In this document: in pieces, positions 1 to 12,900 of the stretch
Layout of the letters: every line of letters begins with the position of its first letter
How positions within the stretch are numbered: the stretch's first letter is position 1
NCBI GenBank assembly: GCA_013399015.1
Contig: VWZX01002268.1
Span: 1,272,861-1,336,860 of the forward strand
Direction: 5' to 3'
DNA length: 64,000 nt
Origin: Galbula dea
Taxonomy: Eukaryota; Chordata; Aves; Piciformes; Galbulidae
Program-made: the position numbers and the translations under genes
The notes under the pieces: generated by a model
The model's input: the letters and a program-made list of their open reading frames with translations, nothing else
Databases searched by the model: none
What the model was told of the DNA's origin: nothing

Positions 1-781
1 AGGCATTAGCTGCAAGAGACAAAATGGCACCATAGCAAAAGCATATCTGAAGAAAAGGTTGTTGCTAAGAGTTTGAAATAAATCTCTATCAAACCAATTC
101 TTAAATATAGTGCATACCTATTTCAAGTTTAAATTAAGGACATTTTCTTAGCACCCTCAAAACTGTGTTTATATTAGATGACCTCAGTTTAAAAAAGGAA
201 AGCATCAGTTTAAATGTCTATTGCCAATGATCCAACAGTTTGTTTACTCAAACATCACACTTCTGTACACAAGCTCAATTCTCTAAACAATGATCACACA
301 ATGCAAATGAGTGTTTTTCAGGTGATGACCTATTCCTAGAGCTCCGCCAAAATAAAATACAATAAATTACTTTAAGTGTATTCACTCAGTTCTCAGCATA
401 GTATATCAGGAGTTTGCCAACAGATAACCACACCATGATCACTTCCCATGTCCTCCCATCAGGAGAAAGGCAGCTGAGCTACTGTGACTCTTCAGCCAAT
501 GCAATAGTCCCTGCATTAAAACTAATGTCAGTTCCTGTGTGGACAGTGTAACATAAGTGTGTCCACATAATACAATATTTATCCCTATAACTTTCCTTAC
601 ACAGACAAGATTTCAGTTGGATATTCAGGATGGCACTGCAAGTAAACCATTGACACCTCAAGTCAAATAAAAACACTCTCTGATCACATACAAGCTTCTG
701 GTCATGTACAGAATTTTTTTTTCTGGTCATGCATGGATTATTTATTTTTTTAGCTACAGTTTTCAAAATTGTAACCGTTAC
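1..781 (-). other. EIF3H: EIF3H intron 2, 3' part outside window
   Basis: AT-rich sequence left of the exon 2 donor. I looked on the minus strand for the next human exon (VQYQMEMMRSL) and did not find it, so it must lie to the left. No repeat or RNA gene was recognised. Confidence 0.8.
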
Positions 782-938
782 CTTCATCAAAGTCTGCATC
801 ATCTTCTGTATGCTGAGGGAAAGGGAAACAATTTGTGATTTCAAGTCTGTCATCCACTACCAGACCCAGCAGCACTCCTTGAACCACTTCATTCCCTTGT
901 CCTTCTTCTTGGTAATGTTTAATGATCTTTAACACAAC
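782..938 (-). CDS. EIF3H: EIF3H coding exon 2 (MPN domain start)
   Basis: Codes for 52 residues, VVLKIIKHYQ to DADFDE, plus one base of the next codon. The acceptor is TGTTCTAG just before 938 and the donor is GTAACG at 781-776. It differs from human at very few positions (for example GNEVVQ for GTEVVQ and VVDDRLE for VVEDRLE), as expected for a strongly constrained gene. Confidence 0.96.
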
Positions 939-3900
939 CTAGAACACAAAACAAGAAAATAATAGTACACAATGGACTTTTCTGTCCTCATGTTACATAT
1001 CAGGAATTTTAAATTTGTTACATAAGTCAGAGTTGCAAAGCAAGGAAGCTACTGGCTTAAACATTAACAATTTTAATACAAGTTGAAGAATAGGGAGCCA
1101 TCCTAATATTACAGGAGAATACAAAAGACCATTAAATGAATGGTCAGAATGCAGTTCTAAACCAATTTTCTCAAACACCCTTCTAAAATGAAATATTGAT
1201 CTTTTTTATCTTACTTCATTGCTTTAACTGTTAAAAGCTATCTTGCAGGGGCAATAAGCTTCCTCCTGAGGGAAAAACTGTAAAAGAAACTCACAAAACA
1301 CATTTAAAGTTAAGTATGCAGAAACTCGTAGGAAATTTTTTAAAAGGTACAAAACACTTCAAATTCCAGTTGCATTACCCTTCAGAATTACATCTCACTG
1401 CACTTTTACTTCAGATGATAGTTTAAATTATATTTTGTAAATGGCATTGTGTCATTAGAACAATGAATCATAAAAGGAAGAAAGAAAGGAGCAACAAATT
1501 ACTCATCATATTTTTGATGTAATTGTCACTTCCTTCCCTAAATCTGAACTCGACTATGATTAATTCTCATGAACTGATACTATGAACTGGAACATTACGA
1601 ACAAAACGACCAGAAATAGTCACTCATTTGCTAGACATGCTTTACACTTAAGTAACATTTTATGCTTAACAATGAGAACCAGAACAAGATAAGACACTAA
1701 CCACAATAATAGACTCGAAATAACATATGCTTTGTCCAGCTAAGTGGGTTTCATTTCACTAAACCCTAATCCAGCCAGCCAAAATGCACCAGAAAACATC
1801 TGACAACTAAGTGGTCATTAAAGCAATACTACTTTAATGTCTGTTGGCAAACAGGTAAGTCTAGTGGATTTCAGCTCAACCACCTTAGGAAGTGATTTTA
1901 TACAAATACTGGTATTTAGTAAACATTTTACAAGAAAGAAAAATAAAGGTAAGCTCATATTTACATAACAGGAACATATATTGTTCTTTGTTTTGGTTTT
2001 CTCTTTGGTTGTTTAGTAGACCTGTTTGTCACAATTTCAAATATATTATTAATGAGGTAAAGCACCACAACATAGGTTAAATGGTAGAAAAAGGCAACTA
2101 GAAAAAAGAAATTCTTTACAAAGACATCGCCTTCTTAGAGTAAAATGGGAGAACAAGACCCTCATAAACAGCCTGTTTGGGGGTGACAGGGTGGGGGGGA
2201 TTGGAAAATAAATACCTTTTTCCAATTAAGTTGTATATAAGTATCGAACACAACTAACAGACACTAATTATTTGTTTATTCACAGTATCACTCACTTGTG
2301 CTTTCTCTTGCATCTACATACACCTGCATTGAAGGTTTGCCATCACAGGTAGGCAACACAATTTCACCCCAATACACATTCACATTTGTCCATCAAGTCC
2401 TTTGAGAACATACCCTTTTATCCCATTTGTTAAAATAGGTCTACAGAGCAGAGTGGGACAAAAAAAATACTTTGCTTATATCAATCTTATTTCATGCAAA
2501 AACAGTAAGGAAATTAAGATCAGCAGGCAGTGAGCGAAGTGGAATTTAACAGTGCTGAAAGCAGTACTACAAACACTTGTGAGATCTTCTGAATGTAGAA
2601 GATAGATGTCTTCTACCACAAAGCCAGCACATAAATAATATTCAACCTGCACTTTAATCTAAAGTTATAGTTCATCATATAATGGCTATAAGCTCTGTCA
2701 TCCACAGTCAAGGAATTCATAACTAAGAGGACACACTACAGCACACCACGCTTTCTGCCTACTATATAACTATTCTCAACATCTTTACAATCTTGGAAGC
2801 TTTACCCTTTTCCCACTCTTTTTCTCATTTGCTCTTGAGTTTTCTGTGCACGCTGACTGTCCCCACGAGTATGAACCCTGTTCATTCCTTTGATTCCATT
2901 CCAGGAGCATTTGGTTTAGTGCAGCATTTCTGAGAATTGCTCACAGAAAGCAGCCACAAATGAAATGAGCATGGGCTGTCAGAAAGCATCAATGGTTTTT
3001 CAGGGAGATAAAACTAGGAGTTCAAAACTCTTAAATGTTAGCCCCATACCCCAATACACAATGAAGCTATTACACCAATCTGCAGTTTTCAATCTCCAGC
3101 AGGTATTATCCAGAGAGATACAGACCCCAAATTAAGCATCTGCAAGCTTGCTTTCTAACAGAGTCCGAGAAAGCGACAGAGAAGGTAAATTTCACCCCTG
3201 TTCACAAGCTGCAGAAGTTCAGGTTTATGACTACACTGGAAAACATATTAGCTACCGAAATCATTTATAAAAATATAAATGAACAAGTCTGAGAAATGCA
3301 TCTGACTACACATGATTCTTATTTTCATTTTGTTCTTTGTTCTGGAGAGTTTGATTTAGCACATAAGACACAAGTCTTCAGCATAGCAGGCTCTTAAACT
3401 TGGATTGAAAACCTACAAAATCAAAACACATATGACCAAAAGTCAAATATGCAGTGGAACTTCTGTTTCAGTACTAAAAACATACCTTCAAGTGTAAAGT
3501 AAACTATTTCTCTACTGATAACAAGACCAGTTTCAAAAATTAAAAATGTCATTTCCATTTGTTTACTAGTCTAGATAACAGCAGGAAGAGCTGATCACTA
3601 TACAAACATCACTGCCATGACATCTCCCGATTTGACTGCACAAATCTATACTGCATATTGAGTAAACCACACCCCCCACACCCCCCCCCAAAAAAATGAA
3701 GGCTAATTTGTATCTAGACATTTCCCAAAAAATTTATTTTTTTATGAAGCATCAGAACAGAACCAGAATAGTTTTATTGGTCTGAAAATAATTGTGTTAA
3801 TAACACAAAGAACAACAACCTGAGTAATACAAACTTATTTTTCCAAATGACACAAAATAAATCCCAAAGAAATCTAAACAAAAACGAGTATAACCCATTT

Positions 3901-6900
3901 TTCATCCAATGCTGATTCACTTTCCACGCACGATTTACAATTCCCATCCACCTATTCACCTAATAAGAGATACTGCCTCTTTGTACAAAGTATAATTGAT
4001 TTTAAATACCCTTAGACCCTTCATGGCTATATGACTGTTAGGTGAAATTAACAGTAATCAAACCACATTTCCACTGTAACTGTTTTATAAGTAATGCTGC
4101 TGGCCAACCAGGAAAGGCTGTGTTCTCAAATAGAAAATGTATTGAGTAATTTGATTTACTCTTCAAAAACAACAACAACAAAAATCTGATTTCTAGATTC
4201 TGATACCTCTGAACACACAAGTCAATAATCATATGCATCTTGATTTACTAAATACAATTAGTATGTATGAAATACATATGCAAAGACTTTAGAAAAGGAT
4301 ATACAAGTAACTCCTAAACAAAACTCAAGAGTCCCCCAGCCTTGTAAATTTAGCATGCAAAATACCAAAGCAATTCAATTCACTTGGAGTAGTCACTTGT
4401 CAAGTTTTAACAGCCATTAATCCTCAATTAACATTTGCAAAAAAAAAAAAAAAAAAAGCTTGCAGTTCAGCAGTGCCTCTAATCTTCAAAGCACTACTCA
4501 AATGTTAAGAACTAAGTCATATTACAAAAAAGAACCATTCTGAAACCATTACAAACTTCAAAAATACATACTCAAGCTGTAGAAGTATAATGCTAAATTT
4601 TAACTTTGGCTAGAACCCGACAACACAGTTGCTAATGTCAAAAGTTTGTATCTCATTACAGAAATACCTACAACATGAATCAAGCATTGTAAGCCTCTGT
4701 GGGGTCCTGGGAAGGTTCTGCTGTAGGGACATGAATATGCCAATACGCACATTTATGCGTATCTCTATTTAGAGACAACAAGCAAATGAAATCACCACAA
4801 ATTCATTTATGATTATGTTCCAGAGAGCTGAAAGCCACTGCATTGAAACAAGCTTTCCAGTACCTGTGCTGTGTCTTACAGATGTAATATCAAACAAGAG
4901 AGAGCTTCTGTTAGCATACTAGACACATGAGCTAATAAGCTAATTTACAGTCTTAAATATTTAAATTTTTTTGAATGCTTAACTTTTTTCCCCACTGTCA
5001 TGTTAATAGGCAAAACCCCGACCCGGCAGTCTGCCAGTCCCACCCAAGAAAGCTTTGTTGGCACAACCACTAGCACCAATTGCCAGCATCTGGAGAGATG
5101 ATGGGGAGAGAGTGTAAATAACACTGTGTTATGTAGCTGTTTTCAAACCAACCATAACCCACATGGGCATCAAACGGGAAGGAGCCGTGACACCCACATC
5201 CTCTCAATACTTAACACTAGTAAAGCTGTGATCAATACTTAGCTTGGCAAAAGAGTCTTGAAAGCTATTACCACTAATACTGTTTGACGTACTTTGAATA
5301 CATCCATACCACATATGGAGCCTTCTCCATATGAATTCTTAAAATTCAGACCATGAACTTTCACATTTAAGCATTATAGCATGAGCCATTTTGCTTAAAC
5401 TCCCAGCATAGGAAAAGTTCAAGAGAAAACTGTTAATGGATAGATTTCAACTATCATTACTAACAAGTCATGCAATTGAGTTCAAACCGCACTGAGTTCA
5501 AGAATGCCTAAAATAAAGACATCTACCCTACATACATAAAATGCATATATGGCACAGTGTTCATCTGTTTTATTTTGTATTAATTACATGTTGTTAATCT
5601 GTTCACAAACTTGTGCAAAGCATATTACACTGCCCTGCACGACTTTTGTCTCTAAATTGGAGAGGTGGCTTTGATGGATAGTCCACTTGGCAGATAAGGA
5701 ACTGCCTGCAATGGCTGCACTAGAACAGCTGCAAGTCAACAGCTCAATGTGTGATTCTCCCTCTCTGCTCTGCTCCAGTGAGACCCCACCCGCAGTACTG
5801 TGTTCAGCTCTGGGGCCCTAACCATAAGAAGGACATAGACTAAGTCAAGAGGAAGGCCACGAAGTTGACCACAGGACTGCAGCATCTCTCCTGTGAAGAA
5901 AAACTAAGTGAGGTGGGACTGTTCAGCCTAGAGAAGAGAAGGCTCTAGGAAGACATTATAGCAGCCTTTGAGTACCTAAAGTGGGACTACAGGAAAGCTG
6001 GAAAGGGACTTTTTACAAGGCCATGTAGTGTTAGAAGGAGTAATGGCTTCAATCTGCAAAACAGCAGATTTAGATTAGATGTAAGGAAGTTCTTCACCAT
6101 GAGTGAGTGCGGTGAGGCATTGGAACAGGTTGCCCAAAGAGGCTGTGGACGCCCTCTCCCTGGCAGTGTTCAAGGTCAGGCTGGACGGGGCTTTGAGCAA
6201 CCTGGTCTAGGAGAAGGTGTCCCTGCCCGTGGCAGGGGGGGTGGAACTAGATGATCTTTTAGGTCCCTTCCAAACCAAACCATTCTATGATTATACTAAT
6301 AATAGTCAAATGAAAACACACCAGATTTCACACATCAAATTTTATACTAATTTAGTGGCCATGCCTGCTTCCCCAGCTCACACTACACCAACAGCAAATC
6401 GACAAATTGTCTTGTGATGAAACTTAAGTTAAATACACAAAAATGAAATTTAATTAAACAGTTCTGAAATTCACAGGTAAGCACAGAATGGCTTTGTTTT
6501 TAAATAGACTTGAAGCAAGGTAAGAGAAAACTCAAGCAAGATATAGTGAAACATGGGCAATGTTAACATTTAATAGTTCCAGATGAGGGGGATTTTGTTA
6601 CTTTGGGGTTTTCTTTGGCTTTTTTTCTTTGTTTGGGGTTTTGGTTTGGTTTTGGTTTGTTTGGCTTGGTTTTGGGTTTTTTTCTTCCTTCTTTACACAC
6701 TATAGATAAACACTTATCCTACCCTTACAATACCACTGCAACAGTTAACAGTAAGAAAACATGTTTAATACACATAACATTCTCCTCCAGATGATCAAGG
6801 AGACAGATGTTAAAAAATTCCAACTTAATCAGTGCAGTCCACAGAAACATGTTCTAGAAAGCACTGTCTTAGATACGTCAAAAGCTCAAAATCAACAGTT

Positions 6901-9900
6901 GATAGCCTCATCTTTTAGGTGCTGCATATGAAGCTTCATGACACAAGACTGCCACCAAATAAAGTGTGAGGTGAACTGAGTATTAGATGTGAAATTTAAT
7001 TTTCCATGTTATACTAATCTTGAGAAATATGACAATCTGTTGACAAACAACTCTAAAGTTACTTAAATGCATATTCTAGATCATCTGTTGAGATTTTTGA
7101 ATTTTTCTAGACTCTCTTATTCAACAGTGCTGATATTTGACCACTTCTGACATGACTGACATCTAAACATTTATTTTTTTCTTCCTCTTAACTTTGGAAT
7201 AAAAGCTTATAGAATCGATAAACCAATTTATCTCAGAAGTAAAAAAAAAAAAAAGTTTTCCATTCTGACCTTCAAGATTTTAAAGTAACTGTTGACAGAT
7301 ACCTTCAATCCTAGCTAAGATTGGTAGCAGAACAAAAAAAAAGTATTTTACACTGTACAAAATCTAATGCCAAAAGACAAAGCATGAATAGACCTGAAAA
7401 ACAAAGTAACTTTTAAAAAAATCTTGTTTCTGAAGAGCAAGTTCAGAAATAAAGAGTCAGCCCTCACTGTTCTGTCTACCAAGTATGACAGTCACCCTTT
7501 GGAGAGAAGGCCTTAAACATCCCATAACATTTTACCTTTATCTTGACTGGCTAGAGCCTTAACACCAACATTTACAAAGCTTTTAAAAATACAGTACTTG
7601 GAATATTAAGTTTACATTCTGTGTCACTCAACAGCTAATAAACACCAGATGTTAAAATCTTATTTCTGAACTTGACAAATTTGGGGCTTAAATAGAATAA
7701 CTATATAAGAGGCATAACAGAATGATGTATGCCATTTCATACCATCCCAATCAGGTACAAATATCAAAATCTCTTTTTGGCATGATAGTAGAAGTTTCCT
7801 TCAGCTGAGCCTGAATTGAACTATCATGAACTATCATACTGATCTGAGGCAGTACTCAAGCAGGGGATACTACATATATTTTCACACAGAAAATCTAAAT
7901 CAGAGAATTCTGTTGTTTTTGTCTCATGTACATCCTCAGTACCCAATCATTTTGGAAATCCATGTTAAATTGAATGGAAAGTACTACATCTTGAACTGCA
8001 GGACTTTTTTTTTTTTGGGGGGGGGGTGGTATCCCTGGGTGACTTATTACATCAGTTGAGTAACCATATCACCTGCTCTAGTTGGTAAACCTCAAGATTT
8101 CAGATGATTTAACTACAAAAGGAAACACCAGTAACCTTCAAAAAGAACTGTAGCTCCACAATATGTGCATTAGGCTGAAGAAAAGTATCCAAATCATATT
8201 ACTAATTTAACATTAGTATTTTCAATCACTCCTACTTGGTTTAGGAGCCCTATCACCCTGTAACTGCAGGAATCCTAAATCTTTTTCCATATTACTTCCT
8301 GCCTCATGAAGAGCTTATAGCCATCTAACTCAACACTTTCCTGTAGTTTTGTTTTGGTTTATGTCCAAGAGTACAAGGAAGGCAACAATCTTCATGCATA
8401 GCATTAAGCTAGAGAGAATATACCTTGCCACTTTATTTCAGTAAACAGCTGACTCAAAGCAAAACTGAAATTCAGTGACAGACAAAGAAAAATTTTATCA
8501 TTCCTTCCTGAACATTAACTGGTTGTGTGTGTTCTTTGGGGCATGCCTGGAAAAGCTGTACCTGCTTACCCTGAAGTTCAGTCTGGAAAAAAAACTTTCC
8601 ATTCCTTTTTCACTTTCTTTAAGTGTTACACAGATTGCGTACTGCAGAAACACACTCAATGCACACTGCATGCAAAGCTAAGCAGGTAGTGCCCTATAGA
8701 AAATGCTTCATACGTATCAGCTCTTTCAGTTGTTTGGTTATTTCACTTTTTTAACAAAAGCTACTTCCAAACTACTGCAATTCAAGAGCTCTAGAATTTC
8801 CCTCCAAGCAAGAGAGAAACCCAGTCTAACAAGAACAGGGCCTTTGTCTACAGCGACGCAGCCTGCCTGCACTTTCCAACTATTCCAGTCTTCCAGGGAA
8901 GGTGGTTGTTTACATGGTGCAAGTCCAGGTTCACTACAGGCAGTGCCAAATGATTGACATATACATTGCACTTTCTGGAAGCACACCCAACTGCTGTACA
9001 CATCGGTTAGCTTCTCACTCATTCTACTAATGGATCACTTAAAAAGCTGTAGGGACTTCAAAAAAACTCCAAAGCCTATTAAAAAAGCTACTCCAAATTA
9101 TAAAAATCACTGATTTGAGACGAAACCAGACACAGAACACAAACCACTAGTTAATACCTAGAAGTAGAACTGGTAAATATCTTACCTCAAATATAAAATT
9201 AAAAAGATTTTGCTACCGATATAAATAGGTAGGTGGAATTCAGCATGAAGAACTGAAATAGTACAGACACTAAGCCTGCTTCTATACAAACACAACATTA
9301 GAAGGGGAGATTACTGGGTTTTCTACAGAGACCCACTGGTTTTTCATAAGCTGTGGTTTTCCTTGATTCTGTTATGAACTTACATTAATCAGTTAACGTC
9401 TTGTAGGTACCACAAAACATCTGTTTAAGTCATTTATTTACTCTTGTCCAAGTGAGCTGCTTGTTCTCACAAAGGGAAAAAGTTAAACACGAACTGCAGT
9501 CCACCAAAGGAAAAAAATCATTAAACAGTGGACAAAAGTAAAGTTTATTAAAACACAAAACCACAGAAAAATATTGACTGTTAAGCAAGGTGTGTTCTAC
9601 CGAACAGACCGATCTCTTCCTGAGTTTTGTCCAGTTACATTTTCATTTGGTATTTTTAGACTGCACAACAGTTCAGGTTAACAACCATCTCCATAGCTGT
9701 TCACAAGCCATTAGTGCACTTTAAATATTGCCTCAATATAAGTAAACATGCACCATTAGATTTGTGTATATAAATTCTCCATTGGGTGTTCACACACTGG
9801 TATAATGTCTTTCTCCGCAATACAAAGTTTCATAACACATTTCACAGTACATGGATTCATGCTCATTCCCATGGAAACCATCAGGGCCACAGGCACTGCA

Positions 9901-12900
9901 GAATCACTTCCTTGTAGAAACGTTTCTGTAAGACAGCCCCAGGATTTCAATCATGCAAGCAGCAGGGCATTAGATGTTATTAACACACTGTTAGGAAGCA
10001 GTGATAGGGCTGTAATAAGATTAACATCCAAAATTCCGCTAGTTACAAGTGGGATGTAGCATTTCTCCAGAACCATTTGGCATATTATTTCTCCTATTTC
10101 ACAAATCTCCCCAAACTGAAATCTTTTGAAAACATTCAGTACTTCAGGCAATTTTTCTAAATTGCCAATACAATTTATATTTATTATTTTTAATGAATTC
10201 AATACCTAACCATCATTTCAAGAATGAAAGCTGATGAATAAACTCCTTTAGAGCACATGTGGAAACTATATAGAAGTAAAGGTAGGCACAGTTTCAACAT
10301 TTTCCACTCAATACACCAGAGTCTGACACTTACATTTCAACATAGAGTTTACACATATGTTCTGTGTATTAGTCAACCATCATTCAAATATTCACAGTGC
10401 TATTGAGCTAGTAGAGTATTTGCAAGTAAAAGGTTTTCTCTTCAGTATAAAATTCTAAAAGCTTCTTACAAAAAGATTTAAACATGACAGCCAAAACCAG
10501 CAGTAGCAAATTTTATTTAATAGCCTATTTTTTAATGAGATTGTGCTAAACTGTTATCATTTTAAAGCCAAAGAAAAACTGCAAGACAGTTACTCTATCT
10601 TAGGTAAGGCAGAGCCAGATGGGGAGGAGGGATTGGGGGATGATCTGAAACCACTGATCTTTTTCAAAGACTATAACCTGCACAGCAGAACTGGATGGAA
10701 TACATATACTATTTAAGGGTGTGTCTTAATATCATGACTTCCATATGCACTCAACAGATACTTCCAAGTAACCAGTAAAATCTCTACTGGACATGACTTC
10801 CATGTCATTTTAATAATTTACAACCTCTGTGAAACTATTTTTAACACCTTCAAGCACTTATTCTTCCTGGCAAACACTTGGTTTTGTGCTACGGGGCTGC
10901 AACATACAGATCCTCCTAGTAACAGGTAGTGCCATCCAGAGAACCAAGCCTGGACAGAGTCTCCGTTTTCCTTCTAACTATAAAACTGAGGAAAAAACAT
11001 GAAAGTCAGTTTTTGCTCATAAGCTTCAGTTTGTCTGTCTTTCAAATACAGATAAGACTTGCCTTTGTTATCACCATCTGAACATGGCCATGTAAAAACC
11101 ACTTCCCAAAGACCTCCATTTCTAATAACAGCTACTGCGACAGTGAGATTAAAAAGACCCATCCTAATTTTATCACTTAGAGCACCAATGGATAAGGCTA
11201 TACAACTTCCAGATTATGATAGTGATGGTATCTGCAGTAAATACTCTATAGGTCATCTAAAGTTCAAGAAGCTGTCTTGATAGTAAAAGTAAAAACTAAC
11301 AGTCTTAACTGCTCAAAACCCAACCTTATGTTAAAGAAGAATTTTGTCAATGAGACTCCTTACTCTCCCCAGATAAGCGTAAAAAACCCAAAACACTGAC
11401 AAGTGAGTTACACCTCCAACCACAATCCTAAACACCAAACGTGCACAACACTTGCTTGACACTAATAGGTTTGTATATTGCACAGATATGGGGCTCCACG
11501 GAACAGGATGTTTAAGAAGAACAAAGGCAGAGACTGACAAGCCTTATATATACTCAGGGAACACCCTAATCCTCCTTTTTTTTCCCAGTAAAAGATCAAA
11601 TACTTATATGAGATTTAGCCTGTTAATGCATGCATATAGCAAAGTTCAGGTGCATCCTCCAACTCCAGCAAGCACCTAAGCTTCTCTATTAACTAGATTA
11701 AGCCAAAAGAAATTAATGAAATGCTTATGTGAAATAAGCATCCACATACAAGTAACTCAAGAATATTCTCACACTTGTTCCTAAATAACCTTGTGTATGC
11801 ATGTTACATAATCACAGTTAAATAAATTATACTGCTTTTGCTTTGCTGTCTTGATTTCAGATTATTGAATTATCTTACAAAATACTCACAAGAAAACTTG
11901 CAGAATATTGCACAAGCCTAAAATGTTCCAGTTTATTAACAATTTATTTACTTTCTATTAAAATGATACCATTAAGTTATGTGTTAACAAACAAACTGCT
12001 AAGAGTTGCTGTTAAAGCAGGCATCACATGTCCACAAACTTAACGCTGCCTGAGAATTAAAACAAACCATGAAAGACCAGTGGGCTCAAAACTGTACCAC
12101 CCTTGAGAATGCATTTTGAGCATGTGTGTAAATATAGCAAAATAGCACACAAAGTAATCATATCCACAAATGTCTCTAGCAAAGAAAGATTAATAAAAAA
12201 TATAGCAACAAAAAGCTGAAAATACATTATCTTTTTCCAAAGACTAGGAAAAAAGTCTTGTTTGTCTTCTTACAAGGCTGCTCCTAAGGTCTGTAACTTT
12301 TAAAAGGTGAATGAAAAAGTCCTAAGACATATAATATGGCATAAAAGATGCTGATTTTATACACATCACAAAGAGTATCTGTACCTGCTGTTTTTCTACC
12401 CAGGGCCTGCCGTATTTTGTATACTTCCCTCAACTACATCATGCTTCATGTCAGCTGCAAAGGTCTAATTTTGTTACAATAAACTGGAAATCAAAGAAGA
12501 ATATTTAATAGTATTTCAGTGTGCAAGAGGGCATAGTGCACTGTCTCAGCAACAAAGCCAGCAGTTGTCACCTCCCCACTCACAGATATCCAAGTCAAAT
12601 TTAACGTCTAAGTAAGACACAAAGGTAATGATTATTATCATGTGTTTCTGATGTAACATTTTAATGATTAAAATGTAGCAAGTTATTTGAAAGCTATTTG
12701 GTGGAAATATTCTTTTCTTTGGTATTAACACAGCCAAATAGGTATCACAAGAGTACAATTTACTGTTTTCAGCAGTTATGCATACATAATTACAAGGCAA
12801 GAGATTAGCTTGATATGCACACAACAGGAACAAAAAACAATGAACTTTTAACTGTTGATGACAGCAGTGTAAGAGGGCAACACGTTATTTCTCCTTGCAC

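Noticed and set aside
4439..4458. A-tract as the tail of a processed pseudogene
   Set aside because: No coding remnants upstream on either strand and no flanking duplication seen.
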